Part shown: one piece after another, positions 46,801 to 57,934 of the stretch
How the letters are laid out: each line of letters begins with the position of its first letter
Position numbering within the stretch: position 1 is the first letter of the stretch
Notes under the pieces: model-generated
The model's input: only the letters and a program-made list of their open reading frames with translations
Told to the model about the DNA's origin: nothing
Databases searched by the model: none
Program-made: the position numbers and the translations under genes
Assembly (NCBI GenBank): GCA_017607445.1
Contig: JAEVHH010000005.1
Location: 935,001 to 999,000 of the forward strand
DNA length: 64,000 nucleotides
Source: Histoplasma ohiense
Taxonomy: Eukaryota > Ascomycota > Eurotiomycetes > Onygenales > Ajellomycetaceae
Direction of reading: 5' to 3'

Positions 46801-49333
46801 CCAGCCTGGCCAGGGCGATTTCCCCCTTTCAAACAATTGTGTAACAGTGAGCCACGATGGCTGGAACAGAGTGGACTGAGTTATTTCGCAATCAATCTGA
46901 TCTTGGGCCGATACAATATGCAGAGCTTTTACATATTTGTTTTGAAGGTAAACTGTGATTATCCAGGATATATTTGTCGACAGCAATCACCATGACCATG
47001 AAATTACGATTGGGCCAATTTAGTCTGAAACCCTTTAAAAAGACTTTAAAAAGACTTTGGATTATTTCAAGAAGTTGCATTAACCCGAGGGGGGATGGTG
47101 AAATAAATTTCTACGCAGTCAGCGTGGTATACCCATGCCATGAGGCTCCGATACGTAACTATGGGGATAGTGTTCGTAATCACCCATGAAGAAAAAAAAA
47201 CTACTGGTGATAGTTTGCGCTTATAATTTAGCCTCAAAATCGGCTGTTCATTAGATGGAGCTGGTCGGTCACATGACCCCAGGTCCAGCGTAGCACTAAA
47301 CAACCAACAACCTCAGGAGTTGTCCTCATGGGGTCCACCAGTATTGACCAATGGCCCATGGCCCATTGGTACCATCAATTCCCACAATTCAATGGTATTC
47401 TTTTAGTCGGAATCAAGACTTGTCTTAAGAACTGCTTCTCTGCCAAGCATCAGCCTTTGGGCCAAGGACACATGACAAGTTTCATGGCAGAGATACACAT
47501 ACGGACTCGGGGTTTGACAACCAGCTGTTGAGCAATTGGACTAGGCGCCCTGACTGAACAACCCATTTTCCAACTAGATCGGATACATGAGCATTTCTCT
47601 GGAAACGCTACCTGAAGGCAGGGCGAGGCACATGCAGACCTTGGTCAGGCATCAAGTTATCTTCACCAAGTGGATGGGTGAACATGATCATGCCTTGCTG
47701 GAAATAATCGGAAGGGATTGTTCGGTTGTCCAGTTAGCTTCGGATTGGCCCCAGATACAACAGCCCTTTTACAACCCTAAAATAACCTTGCATGGGAAAA
47801 TGTCGTGTTGGTCCCTTAGCCCTGTTGACCAGGATAAGACGGAAATGCCATACTCAGCGGATAGGCGATCGTCCTCAAATCTTGAAACTATTGCGTTACC
47901 TGAAACCACTTGACGCAGATTATTAACTACTCACACTTTGAACAACCTCTTTGATGTATGAGAAGTCATCCGATGCCTCGTCTGGTGCTTGAGTTGGCTA
48001 ATTTAATTGTCTTGGGAAAGGACTTGTCTGAGCAAGAGCCGGTTGGCTTGGCTCTAACTAGTTTGAAGTCTAATTAAGAGCATTAACTCAATTTTCGAGT
48101 TGCTTGCCTACCCATGCCCACTACGTTTCCTCGCCCCCAATCACCAAATGGAGTCGCTGTCGAGTTCTTTGGTTTGCCTTCTCCCATGTAACTGCATTCG
48201 ACATGGCTGCTAGAACACTATCCTCGAATATTTTCAACCTAACAAGGGCACAAGAGACAGCTGGGATCCTGTCAAGAGAGCTTGAGCTAACCACGCCAAT
48301 TTAAACGACTCCGCCGTGGATTAAACTCTGAAGTGGAAATTGCAATATTTTCGCCTCTCCTGGGGATCTACGGAGTACTTGCTCTCTGTTGGTCTGTTGC
48401 AATTTCACTTGAAATGATCGGAAGAGGGAGAGAGGAGATAGTGCCTTTTTTGGTAGGGCGTGGAACTAAGCTACCTACCAACATCAAAACATTCTGGTGT
48501 TACAATCCCCACGTGGTGGTCTTGGTGAGCGGGATGCAAATCTAACTGTGCAGAATCATATCCGTCCGGGGTTCTATGGCATGTGTCAGAATTTTGGATA
48601 ACCAACAAGCTCCTTAGGGCTGACTTTCCATTTGTCATCTCGCCATTTCAACGTGCGGAAAACGTCTTTGCATCGATAATATCGTTTGCTAAATCGGGCC
48701 TACTTGATGGGCTGGTGTGAATGGGGCATGCTCCAATGCAATGGCTGAGTGTTCTTAAACAGATTGGGGTGGAGATGCAGGCAGCTCCTATTTTAAGCTC
48801 CTTTATCCCCCCAAAATTTATGCTCATTTCCTCCCATTAATTTCCATTCCTTTTTACGATTCTCACATATTTCGGTTGAGAGACATTATTGCGAGCGCTG
48901 TCGCATCTGTTGCGAAGGGGTAGTTATTTCTGTGCGGGGTTCATTTATTTTATAACAAGCAAGGTTAAATCTCCAGCGCCTTTTTGTCATCCAGAATACA
49001 ACATCCTGTTCAACACATGTATGCATTCCAGTGCGTCTTTTCTTCTCTTCTATCCACAGAGCGCCAATTTTTTTTTAGTACAGTATGTCATGACAGAGGC
49101 GTCGGCAATCAAGAAGCTCATCCAGCCAAAGATCTAGGAGTTCGCAAAGTGATCAACGAGCTACTATTACCACCGCGCAGTTCGAAGCCCTACATATTTC
49201 ACCCCGTACTCCACCGCCGCCACCAATCGTCGTTCACCGCGCACCAGAGTACGTTCCATCCAATCTTAGCGATTTCGATGGAAATTTACCAGTTGCCATC
49301 AGTCAAACACAGCGAGAGTGGTCGCCCCTCCAA
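43874..49333. other. 5.5-kb region without recognisable gene
   Basis: The longest gene-free interval here. Frames of up to 110 codons occur but are what chance allows and have no family. It contains the inverted repeat at 44825-44888, a copy of the dispersed repeat at 44879-44911, a TACGGAGTA copy at 48369-48377 and (CA/TA)CACATACAC repeats near 46754-46772. It could be a long regulatory region of the zinc-finger gene that follows, or a decayed mobile element. Confidence 0.5.
44825..44888. repeat. Inverted repeat (18-nt arms, 28-nt loop) with dispersed-repeat arm
   Basis: The left arm attggcaacccctaccac (44825-44842) pairs with the right arm at 44871-44888 at 16 of 18 positions. The right arm runs directly into the 33-nt sequence shared with 21329-21361. 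Confidence 0.75.
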
Positions 49334-50577
49334 ATGACGGCTACTGTTGATTCGAGCTTAGCATCTCCGCGATTCAATGCTGGGGCGCCTAACTCCGAAA
49401 ATAGGTATTGCGCCCTTCCTTTGAGATACGAACAGTATAACACAGAACATATGAAGTGGGTTGAGTCAGCCAAACCATTGTGTGGATGAAACTATACAAA
49501 CCAATATATTATGAAGCTCACGACTCTCGTTGGAAAAAAGCAGTGCCTTCAGTAGTTACAGCATGCCAACGCATTCGCAACCCAACTATTATTACCCTGG
49601 GCCTGCCCACTCACAACTTACAGGTATTAACACGACCTGCTCTCTTAATTTAGACTAATGGTAACGAGATAAAATGCAGCATACGGAATAGAACATGAAT
49701 CCTCGATGTCGCAAGAATTTCCAACTAATTTTACCAACCGAAATTCCCCGTCACAAGGATATATGCGCCCAGAAGCCTTGATAAATATGCCTCCTCCAAG
49801 CAGACATCACTACTCGCTTGAACAACCTCAGTCTTCTTCCGCAAGACAACAGAAAGATAGGATATCGATTACATTATCTGAACACGACCCACAGGACCAG
49901 GTATCTCGTCCAAATATTGCACGCGATGAATACATACAACACGGATATACTTCACATTCTTCTGCGGAATTGTATTCTACCTCTTCCACAAATCTACCCT
50001 CCCTCATGCCAGACTATATGAACCAGCCAGCACCCAATGTTACAGGTCATACTTATCTCGCCACGTAAGGGACCCCTTGAGCGGGATATCTAGAATTTAC
50101 GAGAAGTGACTAACAATTTTATCATCGTAGCTCCTCTCTATATGAACCACTACATCCATATCAAAGGTCAGTTGAAATGATGGCCTTGGTTCTTTAAACA
50201 GCTATCCTTGGCCGATTCAGTCTTCCTAAAATTTAATTACTAGTCCTCAACAATATTCGTTTCCCCCTACATCCGATACAGGGGTCGCCGCGACGCCAGC
50301 TCTAGCCGATGGCTTTTCTACTCCGTATAGCGTTTCACCTGCTCCAGAGGACCAAGTGCGAATTGTAAATTCGCGACCGAAACCACAGTGCTGGGATCAT
50401 GGATGTAACGGCCGCGAATTCTCCACATTTAGCAATCTACTGCGCCACCAACGTGAAAAAGCAGGCACTGCTACGAAATCGGAGTGTCCTCATTGTGGAA
50501 CTGTTTTCACTCGGACAACCGCACGAAATGGACATCTTGCACAGGGCAAATGCAAAGCGAAGCGCGAACAGCAATAG
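49334..50577 (+). CDS. C2H2 zinc-finger protein, putative transcription factor
   Basis: Five exons: 49334-49404, 49544-49623, 49680-50064, 50131-50166 and 50244-50577. Donors are GTATTG, GTATTA, GTAAGG and GTCAGT, all acceptors are AG, phases match, and the product is 301 aa. The first 210 residues are Ser/Pro/Gln/Tyr-rich and disordered. The C-terminus carries two fungal-type C2H2 fingers: C-x4-C in CWDHGCNGREF with H in LLRHQRE, then CPHCGTVFTRTTARNGHL with a terminal GKC. The second finger's last ligand appears to be Cys rather than His. The final basic KCKAKREQQ may act in nuclear import. The gene's target is unknown. A long gene-free 5' flank precedes it. Confidence 0.8.
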
Positions 50578-53500
50578 CACCAGCAGCAGGAACAAGGCCG
50601 CTGTGAGCTGTTGACAAACCCTGATTATCTACCAAAATACTTATTTCCCTTTTTGTTCGTAGCGGGCGTTTCATCTTCTGGAGGCGCCTTTTGATAGGTG
50701 TATACATTGGGAGACTGGAGCCCGGATTGCTCTCTCAGTCTCCTTTTCCTCAACGCTACCCACCTTGTTATACACGAAATTATATATATGGCGCCATTTC
50801 AGCCTATCCGCTTTTTGCATCAGCACATCACGACTTAAGGAGCTAATGACAAAATATCACGAGTCTCTTCTCTTTGTATCCTCAATCGAGACGAAATGCG
50901 GACGGAAGGGCAAATATATAATTTGATATTTCGCTTCCGTCAATTTTTTAATTTTTAATTTACATCAAGCAAGAGAAAGCGGACGGTGGAACGGAGAAGA
51001 ATGCAATGCGATAAGTACAGTACAAAGCGTAGTTGCTGTGTCTTCCCCCCGAGCCAGGGGCCTTGCTGGGTCTAGCCACGGTATCAGATACTTGGGTAAT
51101 CGATTGTTAGTTGATTCATGGGCGTTGGGCACCGTTGGGCGTCAACACAACGGGCACTTAAACTACCGTTCATGTACCTATATATGAGTTTCTGAACACA
51201 TGTGAATCGCTGGGTAGTTCTGCCATAAGGGCTCCAAGCTTCCAACCGGACATGGAAATTTAGCGACTTTAATGGTTCTAACCATACGCAACGTCAGAGT
51301 GCTAGCAGACTTTATTTAGTTATGTCCATCTTGAACCTGGAAACAGCTTGATTGCCAACTTCCGACTCGAAAGAGTTAGGTGGCTACTTATCTCCGAGCT
51401 CATATGTATCATATTGCACCACAAACGACGATTACCTTTGTTTCCGATACAGTCTCTGTTACATAATTTTAACGTTGTAAGGAAAGTTTCTACGGATTAG
51501 ATATCTAATTTTGATTTGGATGTCGTCAAAGGCATAGTCGGCTTCGTTTCTTTTTTGCTCGCTGTCTTCCACTCTTAGCCGTTGGAGACGTTGCTATGTG
51601 CTACTAAACACACAAACAAACTTGAGTCATAAAGAAACTCGGATTAATGTGGCAGATGTTCGAAGACTGATCTACAAAGTGCAGGTAAACGTCGAGGGCT
51701 GAGGATCGAGCGGAGGCGTTTCGGCCGTACGTCGTAACAGAGCTATGCGCTATGCATTCCCCCAAGAGGGCTGAACGCCATTTTTACCCTGCATTTGGCG
51801 GTTCTTGGCATAGAAAAACGTTGCGTGGACACACCATTTGAACAGACACAATTTGTATACAAATCTGATGATATCTGACTGCAACATATTGTCTATCTCC
51901 TTATTCTACTGAATGAAGCTAGTAGACTGACAGAATTTTCGAATACGCTAAATTGTCGCTACAAGGAGGAGTAGGAGGGCCAACTCTGCGAGTATGATAC
52001 TTATAAAATATCAATTTTATGCCAAATTCCTAATAACTGCCTCGTTATCTGAGGGGGAGGAAGAAGTTGAGTTTCCCAATGCCAATATACTCAGGAAGTA
52101 GCCTTGCGGGTGAGAGCTTGGTGGTCAGATCAGGTCTGTGCCTGGCGGGGACGCTTGAGGGGGACGCTCGAGCCGGTCAAATCTGATAACACCCGGGAGG
52201 GAACTTCGCTGAGGTCCAATCAACCAGCATGGTCTGACATGTCATCGCTTCTTTCTTAACAAGTCCGCCAAGAATGCGCCCATAAGTAGGAAACCGGTCT
52301 CTCAATCATATTGAGAGCCGGATGGCCTCAACAATATCATGGATAATTGGGATGGCGAGCGATATAACTTACATGGATGGAGCATCTTGACATCGGCGGT
52401 TGATAGGCTTCTTGTAACTGCGTGGTCCTCTCTATTTATGACGTTGCAACTCCGGCTTCCCAAGCACTTGAAGATCCGGAAGTTACCGTACGACCAACAC
52501 AGATACTGGACTATACATATAAAAACGGGTGAGAGAGCTCACTATGTGACAAATGTTTGGATATACTGTTTCTTTGGACATTGTAGGAAGTTGAGCAGTT
52601 TTCACCAATGCTCCTTATTTGTCGTCTCAATTTTCGCCCGTTTGCGATCGCTGTTAGCAATCTCCGAGCTGGGGGCTCCGCGTAATTTTCAAATACATTA
52701 CGCGGATCGTCCACTTACTCGATTTCCATTTCAGGACCGGCTCAACATCCAAAACAGGATAACCCATGAGCTGATAGTGGCTTCGCGGGATGAATCAACT
52801 ATTCAAGGGTCATATTCGGACCTTGCAACCTTCCTATTTGGTTGAGAATCTTCTTTGGTACTTCGGCTGGCTCAATATAGTTTAATTACCTTCAGCCCTA
52901 CAGCCTGATAAGCTCGAAAGGGGGAGCAACGTTATGAAGGATTGTCAGAACCACCTCCTGTCAGGGTGATCCAGGCATTCTAAAATCCAATCGTTGTGGG
53001 TTAAATAACATGGGTACGGCATGGGACCGTTAACTCAGTGGTTAATTAGTTAAATCTGAGATATGAATTTATTCCGATAAACTCTCTGGCGAGGATTGCT
53101 CTGAGCACATGACTTGTAACTAAAGTAGTTTAGCGTCATGCTGCTGCAACCGAGCCAATAGAGGGTCTGAGCTCGCTGAGATAAGCATGATGGCAGAGTT
53201 GAAGAATGGTCACGTGCCAATTTGGCCAACATCACTGCAGCTTCGAGTCATCAAAAAAGGCACCAGCGATTGCCGATGAGGTGACTCAAATATCAACATT
53301 GAGAATATGGCGTCTTTGTCGTGAAAATATATACAGCTGGACTATCTGGCTGCTACATTCCTCAATTCCCAATTGCTATCTCCTTGCAGATTTCAAAACC
53401 ATATTTTGCCCAGTTTCCGTGAAGGCCAAAACGCCGGAACTTCAAGATGATGCAGTTAATCTATTCAGTTTTACAGACCCATTATTCTCGTACAAATACT

Positions 53501-53657
53501 CGACATTTAGTCCCCTTATATCCAGTCTACGGACAGCCCTGGCTACGGACTCGAGAGTGAACTTGAATATCGACAAGCCCACACGTAACGTGGTGGAGGG
53601 CAGTTTGAGAACTCCTCCCTTGAACAATATTTGATATACTGCTGTTCAGGGTTTCGG
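50578..53657. other. 3.1-kb intergenic region
   Basis: No recognised gene. Plus-strand frames at 52339-52845 (168 codons, ATG) and 53206-53634 (142 codons) are open but lack any family; one such frame is expected by chance in a window this size. The right end near 53620-53650 (tgatatactgctgttcag) looks like an acceptor, so a 5'-UTR intron of the following GTPase is possible. Confidence 0.5.
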
Positions 53658-56420
53658 ATGGCATCGGTTTTCACATATGATCCTGACCCTCCACGGGTGT
53701 CGTCCCCCTGGTCGACCCCTGGCTGCACGACACCACGACGGGTTCCTTCAGGGAATCGAGGAGCGCCATGCCAGGAAGAGCCTCTACTTACGTTCGATCC
53801 AGACGACCCAAATTTCCTAGCAGATAATGGAATTACAAAATTAGATGCGGAGCCGCAGGATGGACCGACAGAATATAAACTTCACCTGCTCCTACGTTCA
53901 CGGCGTTCCTTTCTGTCACTGTCTACAGGAAACCTAACATCAGGCTCCTCTCACTCCAAACCGAGTCCAGTTGGTCCTGAATCACCACCAGTTTCTTCAG
54001 AGCCAGTAGCTAGACCGGCACAGGCACTATCTAGCCAATCGCGAGAACACAGGCTCCAGCAATTGACTACTCAGCTTCTCTGGCGTCTACAGCAGTCCTC
54101 CCCTTTCCATTCATCTTCTACTCTTGGATTGGTTCTTCCGGTTCTACCAGAGGCTACCCCAACCCTTGGTGTACCCAGTAAGCCTGCTCGACTTCTCCCT
54201 GGCCTTGAGGAATCTCAGGGAGCTTTGTACGAGATTGGAGTCTCAGATGATGGCACATTTGTTGGCCTTGCGGAAGATGAATTAGAGGAGAGTCTCACGA
54301 ATCTTAAAGCGATGGCTGCGAGTTTGGGTTGTACCGTTGAAGTCCTAAGGAAGGTAGCCGTTGGACATTGCGAGTGGAACGAGAATGCGGACGACGACAG
54401 TAAACCGGTTGTACTTCGTTCTGGAAAGCTCTGGGTCGCAGAGGCGCTTGTAAGCCCCGATTTCAAACAGAGTGATCAACTCTCTCCAGGAGATGAAAAA
54501 CGTGGATCTTTGGATTCGAAAGTGCGTGCGGCGCCATCGGCTAGCGCTGAAGATGAGGCCATCTTTTCAACACCACAACTTCACATTGCCATGGCTGGGC
54601 CATCGGCTGCTGGGAAGTCTTCTCTTTTGGGTTCTCTGTCTACTTCCGCTCTTGATAATGGTAGGGGGAAGAGTCGGCTTAGCCTTCTGAAACATCGGCA
54701 TGAAATTGCTTCTGGAATCACGAGCTCAGTCGCACAAGAGTTAATAGGCTATTCCCCCACTAATACTAAGGGGGCCGAACCTACTCCTGATGTGGTAAAT
54801 TATGCGTCTGGCAATGTGACTGCTTGGAACGATATTCATGCATCTGCCCAAGGGGGGCGGCTTGTTTTTCTCTCTGATCTACCTGGGTCAACAAGATACC
54901 TCAAGTCGACGTTACGGGGATTGGTCGGCTGGGAGCCTCATTACGTGCTGCTCTGTATTCCAGCCAATAGTCCGTTAGATTCTTCCAGGCTTGATGTGCC
55001 ATCCGAACTTGACCTTTCTCTCTCATATTTGGACTTGTGCATGAAGCTAGATCTCCCCGTCATCGTCGTTGTGACAAAACTTGACATAGCAACTCGTTCC
55101 GGCATAAGGCAAACACTTGTCCAAATCCTATCTACGATCAAGCTCATTGGGAGGAAGCCTGTTATGCTGGCGGCTCCAACAGAGGCCTCTGAACAGGAGG
55201 TGAATCTTCAACAGATTCCACTCTCTGACCAGCAGGACGTAGACAAAACAGTGGGTGCGGAGGGTTCTGACTGGTTGAGCAACGTTCCCATAGTCATCAC
55301 AAGTTGCGTTACTGGAGCAGGTATCGGGAAACTGCACGCATTACTCCGCACCCTTCCAATTCCCACAAGGAGCTCTACGAGACCTATACCAATTAGTGGC
55401 AAAAAGACTGCACAAAAGACTGCGCAGCATGAAGCTGTCAAGCTGTTTGATATTACCGAAGTATTTGAGGTGCCGGCGTTGAAGGTTTATTCTGTAGCTG
55501 GCGACAGCAAGCGTCAGTATGATAGAGCTATTATATTATGTGGTCGCGTCCGCCGTGGCAATATCTCTATCGGTGACCAGCTTGTTGTTGGACCACTTAT
55601 GATGAACTCACGAACGGATATTGATTCGTCTCACTTGGTTCCGCGATCGAAGCCTCTCGTTAGCAGATCACTTCCGGAGGAGCTTGCAACGTTTTATTTA
55701 CAAAACGGACATGCAGATAATGAGCATTCACAGACCCAACAAGCTCGCTGGCAGGTTGTTCGTGTCGTCAGTCTTCGAAATCTTCGACTCCCAGTGACCA
55801 CCATACTGGAGCATCAAATTGGCACGATCGGCGTAGACAGCGTCGAAACGACTTCATGCTTAGGGAGCATTCGAAAAGGCATGGTACTTGCTGATTTCCA
55901 TCCAATTTCTTCCCATCTTTCGATTCCGAGCCCACTACTGGCGCCGGTCTTCCACACCGGGTTCGTTGCAATATTCCCAGCATTGAACTTCACTTCAACG
56001 CTCTCTTCCTCCCTTATAATGGGAGGTAACGCCATTGTTTATATTGCTAGTATCAGGGCGGCTGCCAAAGTAACATGCGTCGAAGCCAACAGAAATTCAC
56101 AAACACAATTCCTGACTGGGAATGAGGAAATATTTTCCCTTGACGCGGATACATTTCCTGTTGACAAAGCACCCCAACCTACCTCTCTCAAGCCAGTTGC
56201 TAACAACGGGCCTGAAATGTCTAATGGATTTAACCAATCGGGCGACGTAAGCATCACATTTTCCTTCGTCTCTACGGTGGAGTGGATCGAACTGAATTCC
56301 CGTGTGCTTGCTATGCCTGGTACCGCGATGGTCACAACGTCATCGTCCGTGCCTGCCGCTCCTGGATCACTCCCACTAAAAGGGTTTGTTGGACGTGTTT
56401 GCAAAGTTCTGAGCGACTGA
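53658..56420 (+). CDS. GTPBP1/GTPBP2-like translational GTPase
   Basis: Intronless, 920 aa starting at MASVFTYDPDPPRVSSPW; the frame is open 27 nt further up but this start is the typical fungal one. GTPase motifs in order: P-loop GPSAAGKSS at about residue 314, a switch-I-like GITSS, DLPG (G3) at about 408 and TKLD (G4) at about 473. EF-Tu-like beta-barrel domains 2 and 3 follow (residues 620-900). The P-loop matches GxxxxGKS and G3 is DLPG, as in the GTPBP family (DxxG). Mammalian GTPBP1/2 act in ribosome rescue and mRNA turnover; a similar role here is inferred. The N-terminal 250 residues carry a Ser/Pro-rich segment then a conserved acidic region (EIGVSDDGTFVGLAEDEL). Confidence 0.88.
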   Translation: MASVFTYDPDPPRVSSPWSTPGCTTPRRVPSGNRGAPCQEEPLLTFDPDDPNFLADNGITKLDAEPQDGPTEYKLHLLLRSRRSFLSLSTGNLTSGSSHSKPSPVGPESPPVSSEPVARPAQALSSQSREHRLQQLTTQLLWRLQQSSPFHSSSTLGLVLPVLPEATPTLGVPSKPARLLPGLEESQGALYEIGVSDDGTFVGLAEDELEESLTNLKAMAASLGCTVEVLRKVAVGHCEWNENADDDSKPVVLRSGKLWVAEALVSPDFKQSDQLSPGDEKRGSLDSKVRAAPSASAEDEAIFSTPQLHIAMAGPSAAGKSSLLGSLSTSALDNGRGKSRLSLLKHRHEIASGITSSVAQELIGYSPTNTKGAEPTPDVVNYASGNVTAWNDIHASAQGGRLVFLSDLPGSTRYLKSTLRGLVGWEPHYVLLCIPANSPLDSSRLDVPSELDLSLSYLDLCMKLDLPVIVVVTKLDIATRSGIRQTLVQILSTIKLIGRKPVMLAAPTEASEQEVNLQQIPLSDQQDVDKTVGAEGSDWLSNVPIVITSCVTGAGIGKLHALLRTLPIPTRSSTRPIPISGKKTAQKTAQHEAVKLFDITEVFEVPALKVYSVAGDSKRQYDRAIILCGRVRRGNISIGDQLVVGPLMMNSRTDIDSSHLVPRSKPLVSRSLPEELATFYLQNGHADNEHSQTQQARWQVVRVVSLRNLRLPVTTILEHQIGTIGVDSVETTSCLGSIRKGMVLADFHPISSHLSIPSPLLAPVFHTGFVAIFPALNFTSTLSSSLIMGGNAIVYIASIRAAAKVTCVEANRNSQTQFLTGNEEIFSLDADTFPVDKAPQPTSLKPVANNGPEMSNGFNQSGDVSITFSFVSTVEWIELNSRVLAMPGTAMVTTSSSVPAAPGSLPLKGFVGRVCKVLSD

Positions 56421-57934
56421 TCATAAGCATCCAGTTTTTCCATTTCCATATATTCTCTCTTTGTTTTCATTTTAAGCGACTTTTACAATTCCCACGTTCC
56501 TTTTGGACGTATATTCATATGCCAATAGTTCAGGTGCGCGAAATTATAACGTAAAATTATATATCAGAATTCTCAATTTACCCATCCCGGATAACTTTTG
56601 TATACTAGATAGATTGTCTTCATAAGCATCGTAGTGCGTTCGGAGACATTTTCTTTCCAGTTTCATCGCCACACTCCGGCTGCTGCCATTTTAATCGCGG
56701 ATGAAAGATATCGCTACTTTACCGCTCGACCGTTTAAGCTGAGCAGCAATATATAGGCTACAAATGAGTGCTACAGTTCCTGACTAACAGTTCATGATAT
56801 CTTTTTGAGTTGCTGTGTATCGAGCTACCTGAGTATTTTCATCCACCGAGCTGGGATGCCCGTGCCTGTGCAAGCCTTGCAGGGCTAAACTTACAAAATC
56901 CCTGCCACTATGTAACGATTTAGATGCGATAGCTTAGTCTAAGCTCTGTTCCGTATCCTTCGGACACGAGGAATTGTTCGTAAAATAATCATTACAGATT
57001 CGGTATTCGGAGAGATTGTAACATCGGGTGTTGATCAAATACAACGGGCTGCAGATCATCCACGTGCGTTTTGCCGCATGGTTGCGGGGAGGTAAGAATA
57101 AGCTTAATTTGACGACATCTCTGGGCGCCGCCTGAATGACTCTGCTCTCATTATGTACTCCAACTATATAAGTAACGGGTCGCCACAGCTACTTAACCAC
57201 GAATTTCCCCCTCCAGCCCTCAACAAGCCACACCAAAGACAAATAAAAAGGACGAAGAAAAGGAAAGGCTTCACTGTTATCTGTTGTCGTTCCAAACTGC
57301 AAGTCATAAACCTCTGGTTTGTTCACCCAGACTTTATGGAGCGAAATCTGCGTATTATCAATTCGAAGGAGGTTGGGATTATGGCCATTTAGGAGAAGGG
57401 AATATGATTCCGGATTTCTTGTAACTTGCGGTCACTGAGTGGATAACTAACTCCATCGGTTGACTTGAGATTTCCGAATTTCATGTACAGCCTATCAAGC
57501 AGATTTACACGGGGCGGAAGCACACAACTGAGATTAAAGCAAAGGCAATTCAACCACATGGCGATGCAAGGCCTTGTTTGCCCACTATAAAAGAAGAACA
57601 AAAGAAAGATGTCGAAAACATTCTGGACGGACATAAAGAAATCCCCAGACGGAAACCCCAAATTTACGGACGAAGGAGATGTGGTTTTCGTAAGCAATGG
57701 CAGAAATAAAAGCAAAATTGACATGTTAGAGTTGACAAAATCAAAGTTTAAGATATTGTAGAATGGGCCTAGAAAAAAGAGAATACTATAACCAGTTTTC
57801 ATGTGGCAAAACTCGGCAGACGGAGAGCCAAAGGAAATCCAAAATTTAGAATAGTTATACCAGAAGAAATTGGCGATGGTGCAATACTGAATTGGATAAA
57901 AAAAAAAAAAAAAAAGGAAGCTCCGTTAGATCGT
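56421..57934. other. 1.5-kb region with decayed coding-like sequence and poly-A
   Basis: The left part is the GTPase 3' flank. From about 57190 to 57900 the plus strand is A/G-rich with short coding-like fragments broken by stops, ending in an 18-nt poly-A run (57898-57915). I see no reverse transcriptase motif. The poly-A lies 20 nt from the stop of the F-box gene on the other strand. Confidence 0.45.

Noticed and set aside
52339..52845. 168-codon plus-strand frame with ATG
   Set aside because: No family resemblance, no good start or splice context, and a rough chance estimate gives about one frame this long in a window of this size.
53206..53634. 142-codon plus-strand frame just upstream of the GTPase
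   Set aside because: Different frame from the GTPase, no motif; more likely leader or intergenic sequence.
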